Part shown: one piece after another, positions 46,114-56,769 of the stretch
Numbering within the stretch: position 1 is the stretch's first letter
Layout of the letters: each line of letters starts with the position of its first letter
Assembly (NCBI GenBank): GCA_021234155.1
Contig: JAJEKV010000025.1
Location: 17,353,094 to 17,417,093, forward strand
Direction of reading: 5' to 3'
DNA length: 64,000 nucleotides
Source of the DNA: Isoetes taiwanensis
Lineage: Eukaryota; Streptophyta; Lycopodiopsida; Isoetales; Isoetaceae
Notes under the pieces: model-generated
What the model was told of the DNA's origin: nothing
Seen by the model: only the letters and a program-made list of their open reading frames with translations
Database searches by the model: none
Made by a program: the position numbers and the translations under genes

Positions 46114-46487
46114 AAAATTTGTTAGTGACCCAACACTTTAAATTAAATCCCCCCTAAAACCCCCTGTGGTTTGGGTGCACATGGGGGGTGATGTAGAGCA
46201 GCGAGAGCTCCTTTTATACCCCCTAAAACAGTATAATACATGCATGAAATCAACACCATTGAGTACATTGCCTCAAACCTTATCGTATTTCGCAACTCTC
46301 ATTATACAGTATAAAAAACTTCTACGACGGTCCAAATCAAAGAATAAGCCGTGAATATGCCTATCCAACAGCTCTCGTTGCTCGGAGTCACCCCCCGTGT
46401 GAATAAGCACCCAAACCAAAGGGGATTTTAGGGGGAATTTAATTTAAAGTATTGGGTGTTAGGGTTTGTGTTAACTGACAAATTTTG
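46114..46487. mobile_element. Fold-back MITE-like element with about 105-bp inverted repeats
   Basis: The first ~105 bp (AAATTTGTTAGTGACCC ... TTAAATTAAATCCCCCCTAA ... GGTTTGGGTGCACATGG ... GCAGCGAGAGCTC) and the last ~110 bp are inverted copies of each other with small differences. The loop is about 150 bp with no coding sequence. The design is that of a non-autonomous terminal-inverted-repeat element. No target duplication is certain and no transposase of this type is seen, so the superfamily is open. Confidence 0.7.
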
Positions 46488-47878
46488 CTACATATTCTAA
46501 ACGAGGTGCACCCTGGACTACCCCTGGACTACCACAGTCGTCGGATTCGTCGAGCCTACGATCGAGATAATATGTTGGGGCCTCTCGGCACCTCTCGTTT
46601 CGCTTATAGTCATTTATGATGGGAGGCACCTATGATTTTGAAATATGAAATACGATTAAGGTTTTGAGGGAATATCGAACCTCTATACGGCTTAGCCGAA
46701 GATTTTAGAATATGAAATACGGGGGCTCGAATCTCTACCAAAATAACTCAATGTCCTAATAAGACTAATTTAACCAATGTACCCAGTGAGCTAATGTGAT
46801 TACTTTTTAACCCCCGTGTGAATTTAAAGTCTATGGTCAGCTGAAACTACTAGTTTTTGGCACCCTGCTCGACAGATGGTTGGTGCTGAAAAAGCGTTTG
46901 TATGACCTGTTCGTTCCTACACTAACTGTACAATGATCCAAGACTGCAGATTGGCTGGTATTTGGGCCATAGCCAAAACCCGCAGGCAGTCTAATCCTTA
47001 TCCGATAAATATGCTGGCAGTGCAGTCTAACTCCTATTCAGTAGTACTAAAGATAAAAGGCAAACGTTGAGGACTTGATGGTAATAGTCGGATGGGATGT
47101 CTATTCAGATATATCTGTTGGACCGCTAGGAGAAAGTCTTGAGCCATCGAATGCTTGAGGCCGCTAGCATGGAATGTAGGCTAACCATTATGCAACTGGA
47201 TGCAGGACCGAGTTATACGCTTGGGAAGCTTTCTACGTGCTTGTTCCAGGGCACACACACGATTTCAGTTGAGATTAACACAAGGTGATGCTGTATGTGC
47301 CAAGCTACAGTCAATGATCAGATGGAAGAACTAGATAAATAGAAAGGGATCCTGATCTGCAGATAGCCCACGCTGATCTAGTGATCAAAGGAAGAACCGG
47401 AGAAAAAGAAAGAGATCTGGAGCCTCCAATGACCGGAAATGCAGTGACCTGTTACATAACCTAACATGCAACGGTTGCCTCTAGCAGCCAAGAATAGCCT
47501 GGTAAAAGCGGGTGCAATCTATGCTAGGAACTCCACCGGTCAAGAAGAAGCAATCTGCAGCAGAAGACAGAGCATGCTGCCGAATTCAATGGTGAAGACT
47601 ACTCCACGTGGATGGAACTGATCTGCAAAACCGAATAAGAAGGAAAATACAAAGAAGAGGTTTCAATCGGATTAAGTAGACCCTAGATTCGATTAGTAAG
47701 AGTAACCCAATTTAGCGGGGAGGCTTGTGCTGAGCCATCGTTGGACTCCAGTTGAGCGCAGAGAGGTCCCTTGCACAGGAAGAGCCCGAAGATACAGCGC
47801 AGAGGAAAAGAAAAGAAAATCGGCCAAGTTGAATGGAAAGCTCCTGCAAGATGACCTCCAGCGGCAACCGTGAAAGCT
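46488..47878. other. No recognised gene
   Basis: Mixed-composition DNA with two GGACTACC phrases near 46,515 and two near-identical AATATGAAATACG phrases (46,640, 46,698). Nothing coding is supported. Confidence 0.4.
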
Positions 47879-47888
47879 CCATGCACAG
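47879..47888. other. Probable 10-bp target duplication, left
   Basis: CCATGCACAG occurs here and at 60,172-60,181, immediately outside the two terminal inverted repeats. Mutator-like elements make 8-11-bp duplications. Confidence 0.65.
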
Positions 47889-48140
47889 CCATGCGGAACT
47901 CCGTATATCTCAAGCGGGATCTGGTTAATGTGGCCAGAAATCCCGATATCCACCACCGCATCGCCATGCACTCCATCCATCCGATTGATGGGCATGGTTT
48001 CTCGCCGCCATGCCCCATTCATGGGGCAGGAGGATGCCATGCGAGAGCAGCCATGCAGGATATCCCATGCTACTTCCCATGCCATGCCAAATCCGCATTA
48101 ACTGCAACCTGCCAACCGTACCTGCAGAAGTCCCTTGAAC
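47889..48140 (+). repeat. MULE left terminal inverted repeat
   Basis: Inverted match to 59,938-60,171: GAACTCCGTATATCTCAAGC, GGGATCTGGTTAATGTGGCC, AGAAATCCCGATATCCACCA, TCTCGCCGCCATGCCCCATT, ATCCCATGCTACTTCCCATG, CAACCTGCCAACCGTACCTG in the same order. The left copy has an additional CCATGCG at its outer edge. The motif GGTTAATGTGGCCA lies at 47,923-47,936. Confidence 0.85.
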
Positions 48141-48451
48141 CGAATATTTCTGTCATGCAGTCATATCATCGCTTTCTGTCCCTTCAACTTCAATGGCCCG
48201 GCCACGTACCTTGCCATACCAAGCGAATTAGATGATTTTATTTGACTTCCTGCCACGTAATGTCACATGGTCACCCATGGTTAATGTGGCCATCGATCGT
48301 TGGGGTTAATGTGGTCATAGATTTTCAAAATGTCCATCACAACGGTCATTACAACGGTCATGGGTTTAGGGTATATATGGGATGTCGTGGGTTAGGGTTT
48401 AAGGCAATTCATTGGGTTTCAATTCAGTTGAGATCAAGGAATCGAAGAAAG

Positions 48452-49025
48452 ATGGTGAGGACCAGGCAACAGCTTGCTGAGTGCAGTCTCTACAATGTTC
48501 ACACTATTGAAGATGTTGTGGTACACTTGAATGAGCTTCAGGAGGACGTTGGAACAATTCTTGCTGAGGATAATAGCATCCACACATTTACAAGTGAGCA
48601 TCTGCTTGTTTTCCTTCATATGAATTGTTTATTTGTTGTTGTGATACGATTGTAGCTACACGTTTTATTTATACAGAGAGAGTGGAGAAAGGTGAGATCA
48701 ATTTGAACCAGCCCCGGCATTACATAGATATGATAGGCCGACAGACGGAGCAATGATAGCTGAATTGAAAATGCGCATTATCCAGGCCAAGACATTGAAG
48801 AAATTGCTGGCTTTGGACTTCCTGTGGCAGGGCAACACTCTCAAGCCCTATTTTGTTAAATTGTATGAGACACGCAAGTTGGAGAAGAAGCGTCTCATCA
48901 AAGATGTGCTGCAGGGGTGGGATGCAAGTCTTTGCGAAGTCCTCGACCACATGTTGTGGTGGGAATCCATATCTGTGCCTGAAGTTACCATCGAGAGCGT
49001 CCAGGCAGAGGCCATGCAGGACTGA
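48452..49025 (+). pseudogene. MULE small gene A (unknown family)
   Basis: Begins ATGGTGAGGACC at 48,452. Exon 1 runs to 48,593, the intron has GTGAGC and TATACAG borders, and exon 2 starts at 48,677 in matching phase; the frame stops at about 48,749. A second frame overlaps this stop (ATGA) and runs to 49,025: LLALDFLWQGNTLKPYF, a helical region, and VTIESVQAEAMQD. The second part resembles gene D near the right end (LLEDRGLWEGKHLLKPYF). So A and D are probably paralogues, and A needs a frame change to be read through. A TATA-like TATATATGG lies at 48,373. Function unknown; no catalytic motif. Confidence 0.5.
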
Positions 49026-49139
49026 AGTTGTTTCAGATTGAAGTTGTTTCAGATTGAATTACCATTAGCCTTGTATTACCTTTGAAATATATTATATTAT
49101 ACTATTGAATTCTATTACTATTGTAATTGTATTTTGACT

Positions 49140-49965
49140 AAAGTGGCCACATTAACGAAAATGGGTTAATGTGGCCATGGCTTAATGTGGCCATGGGTTA
49201 ATGTGGCCATAGATTAATGTGGCAATATGTTAGTGTGGCCATGTGCCAACCATTGAATACCACACTTTATACCATGGTAAAACTTTAGATCGTGCACACT
49301 TTAAAGGAAAAGCCACTAACACTTAGGGTTAATGTGGCCATGGGCTAAAGTGGTCACATTAACCAAAATGGTTTAATGTGGCCATGGTTAATGTAGCCAT
49401 GGTCTATAGTGGCCACATTAACCATTATGGTTTAATGTGGCCATGGTTAATGTAGCCATGACTTAAGGTGGCCACATTAACCGTTATGGTTAATGTAGCC
49501 ATGACTTAAGGTGGCCACATTAACCATTATGGTTTAATGTGGCCACATTAACCATTATGGTTTAATGTGGCCATGGTTAATGTAGCCATGACTTAAGGTG
49601 GCCACATTAACCATTATGGTTTAATGTGGCAACATTAACCATTATGGTTTAATGTGGCCATGGTTAATGTAGCCATGACTTAAGGTGGCCACATTAACCA
49701 TTATGGTTTGATGATGATGGGTAAATGTGATGATGGGCTTAATGTGGCCACATTAACCAAAATGAGTTAATGTGGCCATGGGTTTATGTGGCCATGGTTT
49801 AATGTGGCCATGGGTTAATCTGGCCATGGCTTAATGTGGCCACATTAACCAAAATGGGTTAATGTGGCCATGGGTTAATGTGGCCATCAGTTACTGTGGC
49901 CACATTAACCAAAAAGGGTAAATGTGATGATGGGCTTAATGTGGCCATGGGTTAATGTCGTTATG
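49140..49965. repeat. Palindromic MULE array 1
   Basis: Dense tandem array of GGTTAATGTGGCCATGG and its complement CCACATTAACCA. Many places form the perfect palindrome TTAATGTGGCCACATTAA. A higher-order unit of about 70-85 bp (TTAATGTGGCCATGGTTAAT-GTAGCCATGACTTAAGGTGG-CCACATTAACCATTATGG) repeats at least four times between 49,365 and 49,705. It fills the interval between small genes A and B. Confidence 0.9.
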
Positions 49966-50165
49966 TTCTTAGTCCAAGACCTGTTCATGTACTTAACAAC
50001 ATTAACCAACCATTTAACCAACCATTGAATATCAACCATTGATTATTAACCATTAACCAACTATTGACTATTAACGACATTAACCAACCATTTAACCATA
50101 CATAGGTTCCTCTGCTTATGGAAGCAAAGTATATCAGAAAGTTATCAGATATCTTTAAACAAACA

Positions 50166-50716
50166 CTAAACAAACTGTGCATCAACAAAACAACTCTTTG
50201 CACTGTTGATGAGCATCATCGATGGTTTCCGTTGTGAAGTCCTCCACCTCACCATCTCCTTTGAACCAAAATTCATTACTGTTCCATCCAGTATCATCTT
50301 GATTGTGCTTTTCTTGTGGTGCCTCCAGACTTGGCGCATCTCTTCAAGACGAGCCCTCATCCCACGAGTCAACCCACTGGTCTCCAGCAGAAGCTTCATT
50401 GCCCACTCACCAATCATGTATTTCTTAACCTTCTTCATTAGGCTGTACATAGCCTCCCGGTCCAGTTCCTCATCTGGGTTGGGGTGTTTTCGGGGGATTC
50501 CATCTCGTTGAAGCTTTTCCACAAACCCTACACCAATTTACAACATTCAAACAATAAGAAACTACTGGAGCATACTTTAGAAACTGCAACAAATGTAGCC
50601 TTACTCGTAAACACTGGCTCCATATTTGTCTGCTCACGAATCCTCAGCTCGGATTGAATCTCGTTCAAGCTTTGGAGCATTCTTTCCATAGCTTCGCTCT
50701 CAAATGCTTCAAACAC
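50166..50716 (-). CDS. MULE small gene B (unknown family, two exons)
   Basis: Reverse strand. Exon 1 (50,716-50,605) starts with ATG and encodes a helical MFEAFESEAMERMLQSLNEI stretch; donor GTAAGG. Exon 2 (50,527-50,166) follows an acceptor TGTAG in matching phase and is open to its stop, giving about 157 residues. It is rich in K, R, E and M (EELDREAMYSLMKKVKKYM, ARLEEMRQVWRHHKK), has predicted helices and no known domain. The intact frame and consistent phase suggest it was under selection until recently. It lies between palindromic arrays 1 and 2 and is divergent from the protease gene. Confidence 0.5.
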
Positions 50717-50794
50717 AAACTATATCAGGAAAACAGGATGAATGAAGAAGAGCATCCATTGCAAACATGTTTTATAAAGGAGCTTGGGTTACGT

Positions 50795-51215
50795 CTCTTT
50801 GATAGGCACATTAACCCACCATGATAGGCAACATTAACCCACCATGACAGGCACATTTACCTAAACATTGGTTAATGTGGCCACTGGGTTAATGTGGACA
50901 TTGGTTTAATGTGGCCATGGCTTTCAGTGGCCACATTAACCATTATGGTTTAATGTGGCCATGGGTTAATGTGGCCATGGGTTAATATGGCCACATTAAC
51001 CAAAATGGGTTAATGTGGCCATGGGTTTATGTGGCCACATTAACCAAAATGGGTTAATGTGGTCATGGGTTTATGTGGCCACATTAACCAAAATGGGTTA
51101 ATGTGGCCATGGGTTTATGTGGCCACAGTAACCCAAATGGTTAAATGTGGCCATGGGTTAATGTGGCCATGAGTTAATGTGGCCATGATGGGTTAATGTG
51201 GCCATGCCCCAACCA
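50795..51215. repeat. Palindromic MULE array 2
   Basis: Units of TGGCCATGGGTTAATGTGG and CCACATTAACCAAAATGG as in array 1, with a ~50-bp period (TTATGTGGCCACATTAACCA-AAATGGGTTAATGTGG) repeated three to four times at 50,985-51,130. It lies between small gene B and the protease gene, so it could form a shared bidirectional upstream region. Confidence 0.9.
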
Positions 51216-51463
51216 CTAACTACCACACTTTCTATCATGGTGGCACTTAAAATCTTTGACAATGATTAATGAGCCATGAGGCCTCTTATAAGCCATGATT
51301 AATGTCCATGATTAATCAGGCAATTTTTTTTTTTTTGGGTGGCGAAACTGTGGCAATCTATGCCTATGTCCAAACCATTAGGCTCGTACCATTAGGCAAA
51401 AAAATTGGGGAAAGACAAGAACTCTGATTTCTAATTTCTGGCGCTTCAAACCGAAACAGGGCT

Positions 51464-53833
51464 ATGGCGAGTTCGATCATGGCATCTAATGCTGAAGAAA
51501 TGTCTCTGAGCGAGGCTAGTGGGTCGGATATGTCGAATTCGGCCCAGAGTTCAGATGGAGATGGAGCTTTCTTGCCTAATGTGGAAGAGCTACCAGCGGC
51601 AGTGAGGGATCTAAAGGAATCGGGTGGAGCAGCAAAAAACCAAGGTGAGGTCGATTCCAAGCATCCAGCTTCTCTGAGGAAGCTCAAGAAGGCTTCGCGT
51701 AGTGGTGCTGGCAAACTGGAGGCCCAACAACCCATGCAGCAGGCAGATTCCGAGGTGGATGATCAGGCCCGGGAAAGGGGCTTTTTTTACAGTAAGAAGA
51801 AAAGCAAATGGTGTTGCATAGTTCAGGGCACGGGAGGAAGAGGGCCAGACTGGAGGAGCATTTGAAGAGATGGCATGGGCTGGTTGTGGAGGTGGAGCGG
51901 GCAGCTTGGGGCAGGAGAATGCATGAGCAAGTTAAGCACAAGAGGAGGCCAGGCCGGGACCTGAGCCAGTATGTTCAGAAGTATAGGGTTGATCCGGTTC
52001 ACAGGTGGAAGGTTAATAGGAGCCAGTTCTTGAAAAGGGCACAGACAGATTCAAGAGCAATTGCGTATGCCCTACTTGGCGACATGCCCGATGGCCCAGA
52101 GAAGGACTTGGAGGTGAAGAAATATGCCGAGGATTATGTGCAAAGGAGGGCTTTGGATTGGGACAGATCCAAGAACAGTAAAATAGCTCAGTACAAGAAG
52201 AACATCAAAGAGGCTTATGATTTTGATTGCACAGAAGAACAATGGCACGAGAGGGAGTTGGATGCCAATATTGCATCCTGCATGGATGAGCTGCAGTCCG
52301 AACTTTTGGAGAAGACATGGTATTTTGACAGTCCAGCACATGATGGGTCGGAATCTAGTGAAGAAGACCATGCAGAGGAGAGTGCACATCCGACCCACGA
52401 ACCCCTATGACCAAGCTTTTCGCCAGATGGCCGGGTTGAGCATTAATGCTCCAATTAAGACCTCCTGGGTTGAAGCAGCCGAGAGTTCTAGTGTGGATCA
52501 GCCGGACTCCCCACTGCGCCTAATGCCTGTTCATCTTATACCTGATAGCCCAGGAAGCCAGCAGGCCAGGGTTAGAACCGTCCTCACCTTAGAAGCTGAT
52601 TTTGTGCTCAATCCTGATTTCTTGCAGAAAGTTGAAGACTTGCACACCATGTTCCCCTGTCACCAAGAAAAGAAAAGTAAAATCTAGCAGGTCGAAACTT
52701 CCCCGAATCTTTGTCATACGGTTGTGTTCCGCCCATTTGCACTGAAGAGCCCCCTGTGGTCTTGGGGATCATCTCAGATGGGTGAGTTTGTGATAAGCAA
52801 GGCAGATGCAGCAGCATTTGAGCACCCGGGTACTGACAATCCAGAGAAAGTGAGTGCTTCTTGGGTGAACGAGGAGTCGGTCGGGTCATATTTTATGTAA
52901 GTTTACTGTTCCTTTGGCTGCCCTTTTTTTTTTGTCTTTACAGGGCTGATTGTGCCCAAAACCCAGGAGTCTTTCTCACTTCATACCCGTGGAGTCTCGT
53001 AAGTACTACCAATTCTTTCATCCTGCTTTGTTCGGACTATATCTGAGGCATGTTGATACCTTATGGAAGAAATCGCTTCCTCCCAAACCGAGCTCAGACT
53101 TGCTCTTCTATTGGCTGCCAGTATGTGCCAAGTAAGTCAATCAATTTACATGTTCTGCTTTAAATCTGAATTTGAACTCATTTCTTGCATTATTGCTGAA
53201 GTTGCCATTGGAGTTTGTTTGTCTACTGTGGAGATGTAGACATTTGCAATTGTGTTGGAACAAGCTGCCCCAGTTTGCTTCATTTCGACTCACTTCGAAA
53301 CTGGCATTCTGCTGGAGTCTACGCCCATTTGGCAGAGTAAGGCATCAATTCTGTGTTGCTTTTTTTAATGTAATTACAGGTCCATACGACAGGCTCATAA
53401 TGTAAGGTTGTGGTGTCATACATCAGTTTCATACAGTAGGTTCATGGCTTATGGGGGGCTGCTTTTCCTGACTGGCTCTCAATACCAGTGGTTGAAATGT
53501 GCAATCCTGAACAGGATAATGGTTCAGATTGTGGCATATTCACAATTCTTTGTGCACGCAGATTCATTGAGGACTTCATTGTCAATGACTGCACAAAGGA
53601 AGCTCGTGAGGTAAGCAATGTCTAGAATTGACTTCATTGAAACTTCATTGTCTTGTTATTCATGAATTCTGATTCTTGAATTGTGTTGAATTGTGCAGGT
53701 CAGTCCGGAATGGTTCAGCAAAGTGCAAGTTGCAAATTGCAGACAGACCTACAGTATTGTATTTGGCAAATTGCAGGAGACCCTAGTAAGCACAAAGAAT
53801 GCTAAGAAAGGCAAGGGAAGGCTCAAGAAGTAG
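51464..53833 (+). CDS. Ulp1-like C48 cysteine protease carried by the MULE
   Basis: Ulp1-type proteases cleave SUMO or related modifiers. The N-terminal 400 or so residues (51,464-52,687; acidic/serine-rich, then KRARLEEHLKRWHGLVVEVE and a helical region) are in three frames, so introns or frameshifts are present. The protease domain is a phase-consistent set of GT-AG exons: about 52,970-53,131 (FFHPALFGLYL, LLFYWLPVCA), 53,202-53,336 (catalytic His in HWSLFVYCG, Asp in LLHFDSL), 53,380-53,401, 53,440-53,610 (Gln and Cys in EQDNGSDCGIFTIL), and 53,699-53,833 (basic tail, KKGKGRLKK, stop). Catalytic H, D, Q and C are all present in family spacing. It faces the transposase. Role in transposition is unknown. 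Some MULEs carry such genes; this may be a functional copy if the N-terminal breaks are introns. Confidence 0.82.
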
Positions 53834-54060
53834 ACATTATTTTATGTGCAAGTTTGTCATAACAGAAACAGAAACATGGTACTTTTTTATAACAGTAACT
53901 TTATTGTAACAAAAACTTTTTTATAGCAGAAACAGAAACACGAGACTTTTCTAGAACATGTACTTTTTTATAACTGAAACTTCTTTATAGCAAAAACATG
54001 AGACTACAGAAAGATGAGAGTTTTTTTTTCACTGAAACTACTTCACAAGGCCATGGTCTG

Positions 54061-54529
54061 TCAGCCTATGACGGTATGCCTGGGGAATGCAGACCCTATG
54101 TATCCTGTTGAGTCCTCTGATACATCATCTGACGACACGTCACTAACAACGTGAACGATCTTCAGCCTCTTTGCATCTGGCTCCCTGCTGGTGATGCCTT
54201 CCTCATTGGAATGTGCTGGTGCTGGTGCTGGCTTCGTCGTCTTCTTTCCCTTGCAGGCCTTTGCCTTTCTCCTGAGTGGTGCTGATTTCGCCGAAGACCT
54301 GCGCCTAGAACTGGCGGGCTTAGCTCCTGCAGAAGAGGCCAGATCCTTCAACATCCGAAGGATCGGACATCGACTTCGGGTTATGGCCATTGGAAGAGGA
54401 GAAACGCGCAAAAACCTTGTCGCCTGACACTAGATCGATCGGAATGTCGGGATACTGTTCCTCTTTTACCCTGAAAGTTTCGTATGCAATGTGACGATTT
54501 CTTTTTAACCACGTGGCCACATTAACCAT
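54061..54529 (-). pseudogene. MULE small gene C (basic protein, unknown)
   Basis: Reverse strand, from 54,529: FRVKEEQYPDIPIDL and VSGDKVFARFSSS in one frame, then, after a frame change near 54,370, LKDLASSAGAKPASSRRRSS, a lysine/arginine-rich tract (KAKACKGKKTTKPAP) and an acidic/serine end (VVSDVSSDDVSEDS). It looks like a nuclear, DNA-binding-type composition, but there is no known domain. Its first codons overlap two palindromic motif copies (54,513-54,552). Frame change may be an intron or damage. Confidence 0.35.
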
Positions 54530-54567
54530 GTGGCCACATTAACCAACCATTGAATATGAAATTCTTA

Positions 54568-54967
54568 TATAGCAGCGACACAAAGACTTACACAACCATT
54601 CTTGCATTATCATTTACAACTCTCTTAGACCTCAACTCAAATTCGATAGACCAAGGTATTATTAACATGTTAAGTTAATGAAATCGAGCATTTTAGATAA
54701 CAAAGACGATCGCACATATTGTTTACAACTTTGGTTTATATCATCGACAATAAATTATGATTGTTGAGGCCCCATTCCGATCACCACCCTTGAAACCCAA
54801 ATCAAATAATATTCCAAAGCTAATGTAACTATGCAAGTTCAAATTGCATAGTTATTGTATTTAAAGTAATGCTTCATGGTTCCTCATATAAACACAAATT
54901 CCCTGTGGCCCGACATATAATTCCTCCTTATCTATACTATGATCCCACTATACTACAGTAGGAACCT
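54568..54967. other. No recognised gene
   Basis: A/T-rich interval between gene C and array 3, without coding or repeated structure that I can see. Confidence 0.4.
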
Positions 54968-55640
54968 TATGGGTTAATGTGGCCATGGGTTTATGTGGCC
55001 ACATTAACCAAATTGGTTTAAAGTGGCCATGGGTTTATGTGGCCACATTAACCAAAATGGGTAAATGTGGCCATGGGCTTAAATGGGTTAATGTGGCCAT
55101 GGGCTTAAATGGGTTAATGTGGCCATGGGTTAATGTGGCCACATTAACCAAAATGGGTAAATGTGGCCATGGGCTTAAATGGGTTAATGTGGCCATGGGT
55201 TAATGTGGCCATGGGTTTAATGTGGCCATGGGTTTATGTGGCCACATTAACCAAATTGGTTTAATGTGGCCATGGGTTTATGTGGCCATGGGTTAATGTG
55301 GCCACATCAACCAAAATGGGTAAATGTGGCCATGGGCTTAAATGGGTTAATGTGGCCATGGGTTTATGTGGCCACATTAACCAAATTGGTTTAATGTGGC
55401 CATGGGTTTATGTGGCCATGGGTTAATGTGGCTACATTAACCAAAATGGGTAAATGTGGCCATGGTTTTATGTGGCCACATTAACCCAAATGGTTTAATG
55501 TGGCTACGGGTTAATGTGGCCATCGGTTAGTGTGGCCACATTAACCGAAATGGTTTAATGTCGCCATGGGTTAATGTGGCCATCAATTAATGTGGCCACA
55601 TTAACCAAAATGGGTAAATGTGGCCATGGGTTTAATTAAT
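54968..55640. repeat. Palindromic MULE array 3
   Basis: The densest array: repeated GGTTAATGTGGCCATGGGTT and TTATGTGGCCACATTAACCA, and a unit with AAATGGGTAAATGTGGCC-ATGGGCTTAAATGGG repeated several times. TTAATGTGGCCACATTAA palindromes recur about once per unit. Lies between small genes C and D. Confidence 0.9.
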
Positions 55641-55798
55641 CATAAAATGCGAAGATTCCCTTCAAAATGCAAGATTCATATACAAAAATCATATATGTAT
55701 TCCCTTCAAAACACAAAATTTATATAAAAAAACCAAACACAATTCAAATACACAAAACAAAGTGGATGCCAGTGGAAGCACATCTAGCGGTGGCACAT

Positions 55799-56423
55799 CT
55801 AGCGGTATATATCAGTATCCAGTGTGATCCACTCGCAGGCTCGAAGGTGCTCGACGGTGATTTCCTCCACCCCGTCAGAACAAGCCTCCTGAAGCATGGA
55901 ATCCAAGACCTCCGACCCGGTGTCTGTTTCCCCTAGGAATTCATGTACGAGCACCTCCCGCATGCCCTGGTTGGTCTGGTGCAACTTTTGAAAGTAGGGC
56001 TTCAGCAAATGTTTCCCTTCCCAAAGGCCCCTATCCTCTAGCATACGGGCGGGCCAAGCACAGCGAGCTCACCATGCATTTCTTGAGGCATTCGAGCCTG
56101 TGTTGAGGGAAGGTCCCGGCCTCCCAGTAATGCGAGCGAGGTCTTTCTTGCCCCCTATCACACAGCTTTGTCATGGCTTGTTTGAACTCCGGCCTTTCTT
56201 GGGTTAGGTTCGTTTCTAACCACTTAGACTGGAGGCAGTTCAGGTGCTCCAGCAGCGCCTGCACGGCCTCTGGTGCGGCATCAAGCGGGCATGCATCAGG
56301 AGAAGCGGCCATGGCAGATGCAGGTGAGGAGCTCTGACGAGGGAGGAGGAGGAAGCTGGAGGACGGAGGGCGGAGGAGCAGATCTGTAGAGAACGGTAGA
56401 CCAATAGGGCAATTTAATGGCAT
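55799..56423 (-). pseudogene. MULE small gene D (probable paralogue of gene A)
   Basis: Reverse strand, first part 56,423-56,031 (an internal MAASPDACPLDAAPEAVQ start looks natural, since the first 44 residues are low complexity): helical, CLQSKWLETNLTQERPEFKQ and a basic CDRGQERPRSHYW stretch. A frame change at about 56,042 leads to MLEDRGLWEGKHLLKPYFQK, then a helical end (GVEEITVEHLRACEW) to 55,799. The L-W-x-G-x-x-LKPYF block and the V-T-(I/V)-E ending match gene A, and both genes change frame just upstream of that block. Function unknown. Confidence 0.5.
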
Positions 56424-56464
56424 GAGAGCATACGAAAATAATCAGCATACGAAAATAATCAACA

Positions 56465-56720
56465 TACGAAATGTGGCCACATTAACCAAAAAGGGTTAAT
56501 GTGGCCATGGGCTTTATGTGGCCACATTAACCAAAATGGTTAATGTGGCCATTCATGGTTAACGTAAATCCATGGGCAAATCATGGTAAATCTTGGTAAC
56601 GTAAATCATGGTAACGTAAATCTTGGTAACGTAAATCATGGTAAATCATGGTAAATCTTGGTAACGTAAATCATGGTAAATCATGGCAAAACTTGGTAAA
56701 TCATGGTAACGTAAATCTTT
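56465..56720. repeat. MULE array 4 and GTAAATCATG array
   Basis: Two palindromic motif copies (56,473-56,552) adjoin a second simple array of GGTAACGTAAATCATGGTAA units (56,565-56,715, period about 16 and 32). It lies between small gene D and the transposase 3' end. Confidence 0.85.
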
Positions 56721-56769
56721 GAACAAAATGAGTTTATTTGGCCACAACCTTCACTCTTGAAGGTGCCCT

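Noticed and set aside
47683-48235. Coding frames across the left inverted repeat
   Set aside because: Both strands are open over the repeat because of its composition; the same frames recur in the right repeat without domains.
54979-55203. Open frame encoding a glycine/tryptophan-rich repeat protein
   Set aside because: It is a direct translation of palindromic array 3; the frame exists only because the repeat lacks stops.
49140-55640. CRISPR-like repeat arrays
   Set aside because: Units are of variable spacing, occur in both orientations, have no unique spacers and lie in a eukaryotic transposon; no Cas genes.
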